Positions 33,485 to 42,228 are shown, counted from the stretch's first letter. The stretch: 64,000 bases of DNA from CAZLFQ01 sp044229535 (GCA_044229535.1 JBGASU010000001.1:1054001-1118000); one strand, 5' to 3'. Made by a program: numbers and translations. Notes: generated from the letters alone by a model not told the origin.

Positions 33485-33950
33485 GCCTAACAAATCGAGA
33501 ATGACAAACAGCCACAGCAAGTGCATCTGAGGCATCAGATTTTATCTTATTAATCCCAGGCATTAAGAAATTGAGCATTAGCATCATTTGGTTTTTATCA
33601 GCTGCACCAGAACCAACTAAAGTCTTTTTAATAGTTTTGGCTGGATATTCTGAAACAATTAACCCATCAATACCCAAAGTCAATATTGCTGCAGATCTAG
33701 CATGTGCTAATTTCAAAGAACTAGAATAGTTTTTGTTAACATAAGTCTCTTCAATAGCACAACTATCGGGCTTATAAATTGATAGCACTGCTTTGATGCC
33801 ATTATGAATAGCTAATAATCTATATGGCAATTCTTCCTTAGGCGATGTATTAATAACACCAGCTTTAATAAATCTTAATGCATCCCCTTTTGCTTCTATT
33901 AAACCCCAACCTGTATGCTGTAAACCAGGATCAATCCCTAGTATTATCAT
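33453..33950 (-). CDS. ruvC: Holliday junction resolvase RuvC
   Basis: Endonuclease that cuts Holliday junctions with RuvAB. 165 residues. The acidic catalytic residues are in IILGIDPGLQHTG (Asp7), CAIEETYVNKN (Glu near 68) and SDASDALAVAVCH (two Asp near 140). ATG overlaps the stop of the upstream kinase-like gene (ATGA). Its last codons overlap the fliF 3' end on the other strand. ruvA and ruvB are not adjacent. Confidence 0.95.
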   Translation of the reverse strand: MIILGIDPGLQHTGWGLIEAKGDALRFIKAGVINTSPKEELPYRLLAIHNGIKAVLSIYKPDSCAIEETYVNKNYSSSLKLAHARSAAILTLGIDGLIVSEYPAKTIKKTLVGSGAADKNQMMLMLNFLMPGINKIKSDASDALAVAVCHSRFVRPTALQNIANF

Positions 33951-34768
33951 TTTTTCCTCATAACTCTTTTTGCTGGGATTCTTATCGCTACAGTAGTACC
34001 CACTTTTTCTTCACTATCAATAGATATATTCCCCCCATGCATTTCCATAAATAATCTAGCTAATGGCAAGCCAAGGCCAACCCCATAAGGGCCAGAAATT
34101 TCTCTATCTGTGTCAGGAAAATCAAAGGCATTTAGCATCTCATCTAAAGACATCCCTTTCCCAGAATCTGAAACTACTATGACCACTCCTTTTTTCGCAT
34201 GATTTTGATCCGTCAAAGTTAGTTGCGCTCCTCTATTAGAAAACTTTATAGCATTATCTATGACATTCCTTAGCACCTGCATCAGTTTTGCCTTATCACC
34301 TACAATCTTAACATTTGGGTAATTAAAGTGTTGTACTAAATGTATATTATTTGCATCCAACTTATACTTTATACTTTCTATTGTTTTATCAACCAACTCC
34401 CTAATCTTGAATTCTGTTTCAATTAATTCAATCTTACCAGTTTTGCCGCGCGCTAGATCTATAAAGTCATTTACAAGACTCTGCATTTGCAAGCCTGAAT
34501 TATGTATATCTCTTACTCTTTCTCTTTGTTTATGATTTAGGTTTCCAAAAAATTCTGTCTCTAACATCTGTGAAAACCCAATTACACCATTTAAACTATT
34601 TCTTAGCTCATACCCCATTCTCTCTATAAAAAAAGACTTAGCCAAGTTGGTTTTAAGCGATATATCTAGTTGTTTGTATATACGAAACACGTACCAAAAC
34701 CCTATCGGCAAAATGCCTACAAGCAGTATTGACAGAAATAGTACCAAACTAATATTTTCCTGAATCAA
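33947..34768 (-). CDS. DivL-like histidine-kinase homologue with Tyr at the phosphoacceptor position
   Basis: 273 residues: one membrane helix (about 7-28), a dimerisation helix pair and a HATPase_c domain. The H-box reads MGYELRNSLNGVIGF with Tyr53 where His would be; the codon is TAT. The N-box (LRNVIDNAIKFS, 167-178), G1 (DSGKGM, 201-206) and G2 (GVGLGLPLARLF, 229-240) are kept, so ATP may still bind. The Caulobacter cell-cycle protein DivL has the same His-to-Tyr change in YELR, although it is much larger with PAS domains. The start is TTG because no ATG precedes the membrane helix. Coupled to ruvC. Confidence 0.8.
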   Translation of the reverse strand: MIQENISLVLFLSILLVGILPIGFWYVFRIYKQLDISLKTNLAKSFFIERMGYELRNSLNGVIGFSQMLETEFFGNLNHKQRERVRDIHNSGLQMQSLVNDFIDLARGKTGKIELIETEFKIRELVDKTIESIKYKLDANNIHLVQHFNYPNVKIVGDKAKLMQVLRNVIDNAIKFSNRGAQLTLTDQNHAKKGVVIVVSDSGKGMSLDEMLNAFDFPDTDREISGPYGVGLGLPLARLFMEMHGGNISIDSEEKVGTTVAIRIPAKRVMRKK

Positions 34769-34844
34769 ACTATTACTTAAATAATTACTTTCTAAAGACT
34801 AACATTTTTATTAGATTATTGCTAACGCGATAATGAGTTTTTAA

Positions 34845-36353
34845 ATGGTAGCACGAGTTAACACTATAGAATTTGTTGGTGTGGATACAACAGATGTTGA
34901 TGTACAAGTCCATATGTCTCAGGGTATGCCTGGAATAAATATAGTAGGCCTTGCTGATAAGGCGGTGGCAGAATCCAAAGAACGAATTCGCGCTGCATTT
35001 CATAGCATGGGCTTAACAATTCCCCAGAAAAGAATAACTGTAAACCTTGCCCCTGCAGATATTCACAAAGAAGGGAGTCATTACGATTTAGCAATCGCAC
35101 TAGGAATTTTGGTAGAAGCCGAGATTGTTCCGCAACATGAGGTGCAAGACTATATAATACTTGGGGAACTTTCCCTAGATGGCAGAATAAATCCAATACG
35201 AGGAGTTCTTCCTGCTGCAATAAATGCAAACTCAAAAAAACTTGGTTTAATTTGCCCTGGCGAAAACGGCTCAGAAGCGATGTGGTCAGGGAATTATAAG
35301 GTGCTTGCTCCAAATAATTTACTTGAATTGATTAATCATTTTAAGAACCAGCAAATTTTATCCACACCTCAAAAAATCGTGGCGAATGATAATATAAAAT
35401 ACCCAGACCTACGCGATATAAAAGGTCAAAAAATTGCAAAACGCGCCTTGGAAATCTCTGCGGCAGGCGGACATAACCTTATGATGATTGGCCCCCCTGG
35501 CTCTGGTAAATCGATGCTTGCAAAACGTTTACCAGGGTTATTGCCACCTCTGACTACCGAAGAGATGTTAGAAGTTAGTATGATTAGCAGCATCGCTGGC
35601 CAACTTCTTAATGGCAACATTGTAAGGACTCGTCCATTCAGAGATCCGCACTGCTCATCATCCATGCCATCAATAGTTGGTGGCGGAAGGGATGCAAAAC
35701 CCGGAGAAGTAACTTTAGCGCATTTAGGAGTTTTATTTTTGGACGAACTTCCGGAGTTTAACAGAAATGTTCTTGAGTCATTGAGGCAACCTCTAGAAAC
35801 AGGAACTATAACTATCTCGCGTGTTAACTCACACGTTACTTACCCATCGAGATTTCAACTAATCGCAGCAATGAACCCTTGCAAATGTGGTTATTTTGGC
35901 GACCCTAGAAATGCCTGTTCAAAAGTGCCAAGATGCGCTGAAGATTATCAATCCAAGATATCGGGCCCATTACTAGATAGGTTTGATATCAGGGTAGATG
36001 TGATGGCGCTTTCTACTCATGAAATGGAGCAAGATGAAGTTTCAGAATCTACTTCAATAGTTGCCGAACGAGTTGGTAAAGCTAGACAGCTACAGCTCGA
36101 TAGATACAAAGATTTAGGAATTTCTTTAAATGCTTATGCGGATGGTGAAGTGCTAAATAATGTGACTGTTTTGGACAAAGAATCCAAAGAACTGTTATTA
36201 TCTTCACAAGATAAATTTGGTTTATCGATGCGCGGATATAATAGAGTGCTAAGAGTCGCTCGCACTATTGCCGACCTTGCACAAAGCGAGAATATAACTA
36301 AGATGCATATTGCAGAAGCATTAAGCTTCAGGGTAGCAAAATTAAAAGTGTAG
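34845..36353 (+). CDS. comM: Mg-chelatase-like AAA+ ATPase, ComM/YifB family
   Basis: Hexameric helicase that promotes branch migration during integration of transformed DNA. 502 residues. An N-terminal Lon-like domain (about 1-170, GLADKAVAESKERIRAA and PADIHKEGSHYDLAIALG), then Walker A GPPGSGKSMLAKRLPGLLPP (near 220) and Walker B LFLDELPEF, and a C-terminal zinc-like CKCGYFGDPRNAC segment. Followed one base later by the DciA-like gene. Confidence 0.95.
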   Translation: MVARVNTIEFVGVDTTDVDVQVHMSQGMPGINIVGLADKAVAESKERIRAAFHSMGLTIPQKRITVNLAPADIHKEGSHYDLAIALGILVEAEIVPQHEVQDYIILGELSLDGRINPIRGVLPAAINANSKKLGLICPGENGSEAMWSGNYKVLAPNNLLELINHFKNQQILSTPQKIVANDNIKYPDLRDIKGQKIAKRALEISAAGGHNLMMIGPPGSGKSMLAKRLPGLLPPLTTEEMLEVSMISSIAGQLLNGNIVRTRPFRDPHCSSSMPSIVGGGRDAKPGEVTLAHLGVLFLDELPEFNRNVLESLRQPLETGTITISRVNSHVTYPSRFQLIAAMNPCKCGYFGDPRNACSKVPRCAEDYQSKISGPLLDRFDIRVDVMALSTHEMEQDEVSESTSIVAERVGKARQLQLDRYKDLGISLNAYADGEVLNNVTVLDKESKELLLSSQDKFGLSMRGYNRVLRVARTIADLAQSENITKMHIAEALSFRVAKLKV

Positions 36354-36354
36354 T

Positions 36355-36831
36355 ATGCGCGAATACAAAGGCAAAAAAAGTTTCAGCTCTTTATATACCG
36401 ATCTTACAAAGACATCTTTTGCTAAGCATGGTTTTGCCAATCAAAAAATCGCTGCACACTGGCCAATGATAGTTGGCCAAACAATTGCACAATATACATT
36501 ACCACAAAAGATAGTTTTCAAACCAAATTCCACAAGAGGTGGAATACTTCATGTTGGGGTTAGCAATCCTGGATTATCGCTTGAGCTTCAAGCAAAAGAA
36601 GCTTTTATAGTTGATAAGATTTCAACATTTTTTGGGTATCAAGCCGTGAGTAGAATTAAGGTTAATATAGATAGATCGGCTGCAAATTCTAATAAACCTC
36701 CAAAAGCCGCAGCTCCAAAAACTTCTATATCTAAAAAGGAAGCAGAAAAGCTGCTGAAACAGCTTGAAGCTATAAAAGACCCTGAACTAAAAACAAATTT
36801 AGAAGAGCTTTATAAGGGGATGTTTGAGTAA
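36355..36831 (+). CDS. DciA-like protein (DUF721), possible DnaB loader
   Basis: 158 residues. The N-terminal domain (about 12-105) has the DUF721 pattern: W-P-M-I-V-G-Q near 36-42, a strand GGILHVGVSNPGLSLELQ (about 61-78), then KEAFIVDKISTFFGY. A Pro/Lys/Ala linker and an acidic helix form the C-terminus. DciA loads the DnaB helicase in bacteria without DnaC; dnaB is at 46092-47573. The last 50 residues differ from characterised proteins. Structured repeat A1 begins 28 bases after its stop. Confidence 0.75.
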   Translation: MREYKGKKSFSSLYTDLTKTSFAKHGFANQKIAAHWPMIVGQTIAQYTLPQKIVFKPNSTRGGILHVGVSNPGLSLELQAKEAFIVDKISTFFGYQAVSRIKVNIDRSAANSNKPPKAAAPKTSISKKEAEKLLKQLEAIKDPELKTNLEELYKGMFE

Positions 36832-36858
36832 GGCATCTTACATATTCAAAAGACCAAG

Positions 36859-37028
36859 CAAATGAATTTTTAATTTTTTGTCGGGGAAGTTTTATGAAAA
36901 ATTCATTTGTTGGATCTTCACCTACAGATAAAACCTTACTTAAAAAAATGGGGCGTGCGCCGTAGGCGCTTAAGTAATGAATGGGCGTAGCGGAAAGGGT
37001 CGGGGAAAGGAGCAAGCCCATTCATTAC
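36859..37028 (+). repeat. Structured repeat, family A, copy 1
   Basis: 170-base element with three hairpins in order: a perfect 13-base stem CAAATGAATTTTT / AAAAATTCATTTG (36859-36871 with 36897-36909), a small hairpin GCGCCGTAGGCGC, and a perfect 13-base stem GTAATGAATGGGC / GCCCATTCATTAC (36974-36986 with 37016-37028). The last loop contains CGGAAAGGGTCGGGGAAAGG. Copy 2 at 58010-58180 has the same plan. It lies directly 3' of the DciA-like gene and ends 31 bases before the convergent SIR2-like gene. Confidence 0.85.
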
Positions 37029-37058
37029 ACTAAAGATATATGGTTGCATAACCAATAA

Positions 37059-38057
37059 TTAATCACCAGCAATGTCAAAATCATTTTCCAAAGCATCATA
37101 TACTTTCTTAACTGATTTGACTACCGTTGCAACTACATCGTTATTAGTCCTATATCTTCTCAAAAAGGAACTTTCATATATTATATTGTTGAAAAAAGAA
37201 GCTAAAACCATATCAATCTTTAGACCATTCTCACTATTTGTATAATAGATAGTTTTATTATGTTTACAGTTTCTAAGCACTTCTTTTAAACCAAGTGCAT
37301 TGTTGTTATTAACATCAAAACCATATCCTAAAAAATATACGTGTTCGCTGTCGCAAATTATTTTAGAATATTTGTCACCTATGTTTTTTGACTTATCTTC
37401 TCCAATAGTACTTATTTCAATGTTGGTTCTTTCAAACCTTTTGACAATGGCATCTATACTCAAATCCTTGCCTTCATATTCATAACACTGAGGTATCTTC
37501 CCATATACATGATAGATATTTTCTTTATAAAAATTCTCCAAAACTTTTTTAAACTCATTATCCTTAGAAAATTTTGTGTTTTTGAAACAATGATATAAAG
37601 CTTGTTCAAAAGAGCAGTCATAATTAAAAGTTATGATAAAGTAGTCTTTCAACTTATTTTCAACTTCATTTATTTTATCACACTTTGAAACTATACTATT
37701 GTATATAAATTTGACCCAATTTCGACTTTCAAACTCCCCACCCCACCATTTTTTTAGATCGTCTTGTTTAGAAAAGGCAGGATAACACTCGCTCCTCCAA
37801 ACAGTATGTCCAATAAGTTTATTACCTTGTTTTTTGAAATCTTCCCTAGAAGAATGTTTTAGGAAGTAGTCTATATTAATAGGATTATAGGATCTTAACT
37901 CATCTATGAGCTGTTTATAAATCTTTGCATCTGGTACATTTTTAGGCTTCAGATATTCTCCATAAAAATATGCCATTGCATCGATTAGCTCTTTACCAAG
38001 AGGATAGCCAAAATGTGAGCTAGCCCCTGCTCCAAGTACGAATACTTTTTTAGACAT
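37059..38057 (-). CDS. SIR2-like NAD-binding protein, possible anti-phage defence gene
   Basis: 332 residues. N-terminal VFVLGAGASSHFG (5-17) is the glycine-rich NAD loop, FIITFNYDCSFEQAL (140-154) corresponds to the SIR2-like F-x-T-x-N-Y-D motif, IYHVYGKIPQ (181-190) to the catalytic His-Gly region, and VYFLGYGFDVNN (240-251) to a late G-Y-x-F motif. Proteins of this SIR2_2 type are NADases or sensors in Thoeris, DSR and related systems, rather than deacetylases. No partner gene is adjacent. It is flanked by repeat A1, and very AT-rich, consistent with transfer. Confidence 0.72.
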   Translation of the reverse strand: MSKKVFVLGAGASSHFGYPLGKELIDAMAYFYGEYLKPKNVPDAKIYKQLIDELRSYNPINIDYFLKHSSREDFKKQGNKLIGHTVWRSECYPAFSKQDDLKKWWGGEFESRNWVKFIYNSIVSKCDKINEVENKLKDYFIITFNYDCSFEQALYHCFKNTKFSKDNEFKKVLENFYKENIYHVYGKIPQCYEYEGKDLSIDAIVKRFERTNIEISTIGEDKSKNIGDKYSKIICDSEHVYFLGYGFDVNNNNALGLKEVLRNCKHNKTIYYTNSENGLKIDMVLASFFNNIIYESSFLRRYRTNNDVVATVVKSVKKVYDALENDFDIAGD

Positions 38058-38130
38058 AACAAAATGAGTCTATTTTCTAATAGACTAACCGATAATATTT
38101 AATATTGAAAACTTTTTAAGAAATATTATC

Positions 38131-38814
38131 CTAAACCAACCCAACAAAATCCCTCATATCATATAACTTGCCAGCTTTTTGTTTAGCAAGCCAGATTGCA
38201 ACCTTTAGTGCGCCGTCTGCAAAAACAGATCGATCAAACGCTTCGTGCTTTATTTCAATTTTTTCTAGATGACTTGCGAAGGCAACCTCATGCACTCCAA
38301 CCACATCACCAATTCTTTTCGACTCTATATAAAAATCTTCATCTCTAAATTTGTTTATAGAGTTTTTGAGCATCAGCGCTGTGCCTGAAGGCGCATCTAA
38401 CTTTTTTGTGTGGTGAGTCTCTTCTATAGCGATTTTAAAATCTCTATCTAATACTTGCGCCGCCTTCCCAACTAAAAAATTGGTGATCGCCACGCCAATA
38501 CTCATATTCGGTGACCAAAACACAGGCGTTTGTTTAGCAGCATTCTCAAACTCTTTTAATTGTTCTTTTGAAAACCCAGTAACCCCACAAACATATTTGC
38601 ACCCCTGCTCGACACAGATAGCAAGATGCTTCATTGAAGCTTCTAAAATGGAAAAATCTATTACTATATCAACCCGTTTAGCTACAGATGCGAAGTCATC
38701 TGTTTGCGAAACTCCTATCACTTCCACAAAAGTCGGCTTATATTTTGAATTCTGAGCCAAACGCATTAGCTCTTTGCCCATCCTTCCTTCACAACCGACT
38801 ATTGCTAGCTTCAT
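38131..38814 (-). CDS. dapB: 4-hydroxy-tetrahydrodipicolinate reductase
   Basis: NAD(P)H enzyme in diaminopimelate and lysine synthesis. 227 residues, shorter than the usual 265. The nucleotide loop GCEGRMGKELMRLA (7-20), CGVTGFSKEQL, SPNMSIGVAI and the catalytic ETHHTKKLDAPSGTAL (His and Lys near 133-137) are present. ATG overlaps the stop of the LOG-family gene. Its presence implies diaminopimelate synthesis for peptidoglycan. Confidence 0.95.
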   Translation of the reverse strand: MKLAIVGCEGRMGKELMRLAQNSKYKPTFVEVIGVSQTDDFASVAKRVDIVIDFSILEASMKHLAICVEQGCKYVCGVTGFSKEQLKEFENAAKQTPVFWSPNMSIGVAITNFLVGKAAQVLDRDFKIAIEETHHTKKLDAPSGTALMLKNSINKFRDEDFYIESKRIGDVVGVHEVAFASHLEKIEIKHEAFDRSVFADGALKVAIWLAKQKAGKLYDMRDFVGLV

Positions 38815-39359
38815 TTTGTAAAACCTAATTTTGCGAAGCCTTCCTCTAGAGTATCAACGAAGCGGAATGAATCTAAAACCCAAGCTGGCGCAAATTTCTC
38901 TTCGATTATGTGGTTACAAATGTCTCTAATTTTATTCCAATAACCCTTATGGTTTATTATTATAATTGGCTTATTATGGTCACCTAAATATTTCAGAGTC
39001 ACAATTTCAAAGAACTCATCAAGTGTTCCAAAACCACCTGGTAAAATAAAAAACGCATCTGATTTTTCAAATAAATCTTGCTTACGCTGGTACATTGTAT
39101 CAACTAAATAAGTATGATCCATATCCTTATTTAACGGCTCTCTCTGGTTTAAGATTTTAGGATATACTCCTGTTACAACTGCACCACTACCATGCGCCGC
39201 ACGAGCTACTGCGCCCATTAAGCCTGAATCACCACCACCATACACCAATCCTAAGCCGTGCTTTGCAATTAACTTGCCACAGTCCGATGCAAGCATCTTA
39301 TAATCGTCTGAAACAACCGAACTTGATCCACAAAACACTGCTAAATTTTTAATTTCCAT
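38811..39359 (-). CDS. LOG-family protein (TIGR00730 type)
   Basis: 182 residues. CGSSS near 10, GGGDSGLMGAVA (41-52) and the nucleotide-binding PGGFGTLDEFFE (107-118) define the lysine-decarboxylase-like/LOG fold. Characterised members are cytokinin riboside 5'-monophosphate phosphoribohydrolases or nucleotide 5'-monophosphate nucleosidases such as PpnN. The bacterial role here is unknown. It is followed by dapB with an ATGA overlap. Confidence 0.9.
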   Translation of the reverse strand: MEIKNLAVFCGSSSVVSDDYKMLASDCGKLIAKHGLGLVYGGGDSGLMGAVARAAHGSGAVVTGVYPKILNQREPLNKDMDHTYLVDTMYQRKQDLFEKSDAFFILPGGFGTLDEFFEIVTLKYLGDHNKPIIIINHKGYWNKIRDICNHIIEEKFAPAWVLDSFRFVDTLEEGFAKLGFTK

Positions 39360-39436
39360 ATTTTCTTTAATAATTGATTTAGTGAATAACTGGTATATAC
39401 TGACCTAAATTAACTTTCAACGTTTTTTCAGGGTTT

Positions 39437-40102
39437 ATGCTTAAGGATCTAATCAGCTTTTTACCTTCTATTCATAAAGAAGGCTATCTGTTCATTGGAA
39501 TATTCATACTTGTTACAATGTTGTTCATGGCTTTTTCTAAAACTATGGGCTTCATTGGAATCGTATTAACCATCTGGTGTATATGTTTTTTCAGAGATCC
39601 AGATCGCGTCACCCCTCAAACCGAAGGACTTGTTGTTAGTCCTGCAGATGGCAAAATCGTCCAGATAGTTGATGATGCCACAGCACCTGTTGAGCTAGAA
39701 ATGGGAGATAAGAAATTCAAAAAAGTAAGCATATTCTTAAATGTGTTTGATGTGCACGTGAACCGTATTCCAATCTCTGGGACTGTCAAAGCTTTACATT
39801 ACCATCCCGGCCAGTTTTTAAATGCCTCATTTGACAAAGCAAGTAACCTGAACGAAAGACAAACAGTTTTAGTCGAAACCAAAGACGGTGTTCAAGTTCC
39901 TGTTGTACAAATTGCTGGATTAGTAGCACGCAGGATTGTCTGTAACTTAGATGAGAACCAAGAAGTTAAAACTGGTGACAGATTTGGCATCATCAGGTTC
40001 GGTAGCAGAACCGATCTATATTTACCTCCTGAAACAAAAGTAGAAGTTCTCGTTGGTCAGTATATGATTGGAGGAGAAACCATAATTGCTAAATTAAAAT
40101 GA
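39437..40102 (+). CDS. psd: Phosphatidylserine decarboxylase
   Basis: Makes phosphatidylethanolamine. 221 residues, the short form with two N-terminal membrane segments (about 18-53). VSPADGKIVQIVD, the FDVHVNRIPISGTV region with its His, and the self-cleavage site RFGSRTDLYLP (cleavage at Gly-Ser generates the pyruvoyl group) are intact. It overlaps pssA (ATGA), giving the PS-to-PE pathway in one operon. Confidence 0.95.
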   Translation: MLKDLISFLPSIHKEGYLFIGIFILVTMLFMAFSKTMGFIGIVLTIWCICFFRDPDRVTPQTEGLVVSPADGKIVQIVDDATAPVELEMGDKKFKKVSIFLNVFDVHVNRIPISGTVKALHYHPGQFLNASFDKASNLNERQTVLVETKDGVQVPVVQIAGLVARRIVCNLDENQEVKTGDRFGIIRFGSRTDLYLPPETKVEVLVGQYMIGGETIIAKLK

Positions 40103-40851
40103 TAAAGAATAAGCGACTCTCTGCTGTTCCTATACAAAGATTAGTGCCAAACTTTATAACACTAATCAGCCTATGTCTTGGCATAAGTTCCATTCGATAT
40201 GCCCTCGATGAAAAATGGGTTATAGCTGTTAGTTTGATTCTTATTGCAGGCTTCATGGATGGAATTGATGGAAGACTTGCCAGACTTTTGAATGTAACGA
40301 GCAGATTCGGAGCCCAACTTGACTCCCTAGCGGATATGGTAAGCTTTGGTGTCGCACCAGCTATATTGTTATATTTGTGGTCATTACATGGAATCCCCTA
40401 TAAAGGTGTTGGCTGGACATTTGTACTATTCTATGTAACTTGCTCAGCATTAAGGCTGGCTCGCTTTAATTCAGTACTTGAAGATCCAAAAGAAAAGGCA
40501 AAGTCTATGAGTTATTTCACTGGCCTTCCAATGCCGTCTGCCGCTGGGATTGTGATGTTGCCGCTGATACTAACTTTCGACTTATTTGACAAGGAAGCTT
40601 TCTCATATTTAATAGTGGCACCTTACATGTTGCTAATAGGATTTCTTATGATCAGCCGCATTCCTTTGTTTTCTTTCAAAAAAGTTTCTATAAAATCTGA
40701 GTTAGTACCACTAATATTTATTTTAGCAGCTGTGATTATCGCTGGGATCATTATTGAACCATGGATTGTTCTTCCTTTTTTTGGCATAGCATACTTAGCA
40801 ACCATACCTCTAAGCACTTACATGTACTGGAAAACTTTTATAAAAAAATAA
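40099..40851 (+). CDS. pssA: CDP-diacylglycerol--serine O-phosphatidyltransferase
   Basis: Integral membrane CDP-alcohol phosphotransferase making phosphatidylserine. 250 residues, about eight hydrophobic segments. The signature DG-x2-AR-x8-G-x3-D-x3-D is seen as MDGIDGRLARLLNV, then FGAQLDSLADM (about 53-79). Lies between psd and a trpF-like gene. Confidence 0.95.
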   Translation: MIKNKRLSAVPIQRLVPNFITLISLCLGISSIRYALDEKWVIAVSLILIAGFMDGIDGRLARLLNVTSRFGAQLDSLADMVSFGVAPAILLYLWSLHGIPYKGVGWTFVLFYVTCSALRLARFNSVLEDPKEKAKSMSYFTGLPMPSAAGIVMLPLILTFDLFDKEAFSYLIVAPYMLLIGFLMISRIPLFSFKKVSIKSELVPLIFILAAVIIAGIIIEPWIVLPFFGIAYLATIPLSTYMYWKTFIKK

Positions 40852-40858
40852 TTCCTAT

Positions 40859-41506
40859 ATGACTGTAGAAATTAAAATATGCGGACTTACCAGCATGGAA
40901 TCAGTAAATGCTTCTGTAAAAGGTAAAGCTAAATATATTGGCTGCTCTTTTTATAATAATTCACCAAGGAATATATCGCCTGAAGTCGCAGCTGAGATTA
41001 CTGAATTTGTACCTCCATCTATCCATAAAGTAGCAGTGACCTCAACACCTGACTTTTCTTTGCTGGACGATATTTTCCATTTTTTCAAACCAACACATCT
41101 TCAGTTGGATGATTTCGAATCCCCTGAAAGAATCAAGAAAATTAGAAATAAATATGGCTGCAAGATCATCAAAACTATTTATGTCTCTTATGAAGATGAT
41201 TTACTTGTAACACAAGATTATGAATCTGTTGCAGATATGTTTTTATTTGATTCACGACATGGAAACGATCTTTTCGTGGAATTACCTGAATCGACTTTTG
41301 ACTGGCAACTCTTGAAAAAAGTGAACACAAACAAACCTTGGATACTATCTGGCGGGCTTACTAAGTTTAACGTTCAACACGCTATTCGCGTTAGTGGGGC
41401 GAAAATTATTAATGCCTCATCAACCCTTGAAACATCACCAGGAATTAAAGATCCTAAGCTCATCGAAGGTTTTATCAAAGCAGTGAAAGTGGAGACATAT
41501 AGATGA
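40859..41506 (+). CDS. trpF: Phosphoribosylanthranilate isomerase-like protein
   Basis: 215 residues with a TIM-barrel. The catalytic Cys is in IKICGLTSME (Cys8), and the catalytic Asp is in MFLFDSRHG (near 134); ILSGGLTKFNVQHAI and SPGIKD match the phosphate loops. The usual VQLHG motif reads LQLDDFE, and the late D-V-S-S-G-V-E reads NASSTLE, so substrate contacts may have changed. No other trp gene is nearby. It sits in a phospholipid operon, so a role outside tryptophan synthesis cannot be excluded. Confidence 0.8.
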   Translation: MTVEIKICGLTSMESVNASVKGKAKYIGCSFYNNSPRNISPEVAAEITEFVPPSIHKVAVTSTPDFSLLDDIFHFFKPTHLQLDDFESPERIKKIRNKYGCKIIKTIYVSYEDDLLVTQDYESVADMFLFDSRHGNDLFVELPESTFDWQLLKKVNTNKPWILSGGLTKFNVQHAIRVSGAKIINASSTLETSPGIKDPKLIEGFIKAVKVETYR

Positions 41507-42228
41507 AAAAACATCCTATTATCGGCATTACTCTTGACCATGAAACTAAAGAGACTTATTCAGCTTTTCCTTGGTATGCTTTAAGAGAAAATTATAGTGG
41601 TTGCGTGGCAAAATACGGCGCAGCACCAATTCACCTTCCTTATATCTCCGATGCTATAGATTCTTATTTAAGCGCAATCGATGGCTTGATTTTAACAGGC
41701 GGAGATTTTGATATTCATCCAAAATTTTATGGGGAAGAAATCAGAAATGCAAAAGTTTCTCCAAAGGATTTTCGAACAAACTTTGAGATGGCACTTTGCA
41801 AAAAAGCTATAGAAAGACAAATTCCTATTCTTGGAATTTGCGCAGGACATCAACTAATAAATGTGTCACTCGGCGGGAGTCTCCACCAGCATATCCCTGA
41901 CGCAATACCCAACCATTTAATACATGAGCAACCAGCACCAAAGAATATTCCGTCTCATGATATTCAACTAGTTCATGGCACCAAACTTCATAAAATTGTT
42001 GGCAAAGATAAATATAGAGTTAATAGCACTCACCACCAAGCTATAAATAATTTAGGTAAAAACTTGATAGTAAGTTCCAAAGCAGCAGATGGAGTAATTG
42101 AAAGTATTGAGCACATTAAGCATCCATTCTGCATTGGCGTTGAATGGCATCCTGAATACTTGGCTTGTAAAGAAGATGAGTTATTAATTGCAGCCTTCGT
42201 GGAGGCTTGTAAAAATGGAAAAAGCTAG
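41503..42228 (+). CDS. Class I glutamine amidotransferase-like hydrolase (peptidase C26, PuuD type)
   Basis: 241 residues. The nucleophile is in ILGICAGHQLINVSLGGSLH (Cys near 113), and the His-Glu pair in CIGVEWHPE (near 220). GLILTGGDFDIHPKFYG is the characteristic segment for gamma-glutamyl-gamma-aminobutyrate hydrolases. The substrate could also be another gamma-glutamyl compound. ATG overlaps the trpF-like stop; the 3' end overlaps rluB by 14 bases. Confidence 0.85.
   Translation: MKKHPIIGITLDHETKETYSAFPWYALRENYSGCVAKYGAAPIHLPYISDAIDSYLSAIDGLILTGGDFDIHPKFYGEEIRNAKVSPKDFRTNFEMALCKKAIERQIPILGICAGHQLINVSLGGSLHQHIPDAIPNHLIHEQPAPKNIPSHDIQLVHGTKLHKIVGKDKYRVNSTHHQAINNLGKNLIVSSKAADGVIESIEHIKHPFCIGVEWHPEYLACKEDELLIAAFVEACKNGKS

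Noticed and set aside
36859..37028. Repeat family A as ordinary intrinsic terminators
   Set aside because: The last hairpin is not followed by a T-run, the loops are long and conserved, and the copies share three hairpins in order.
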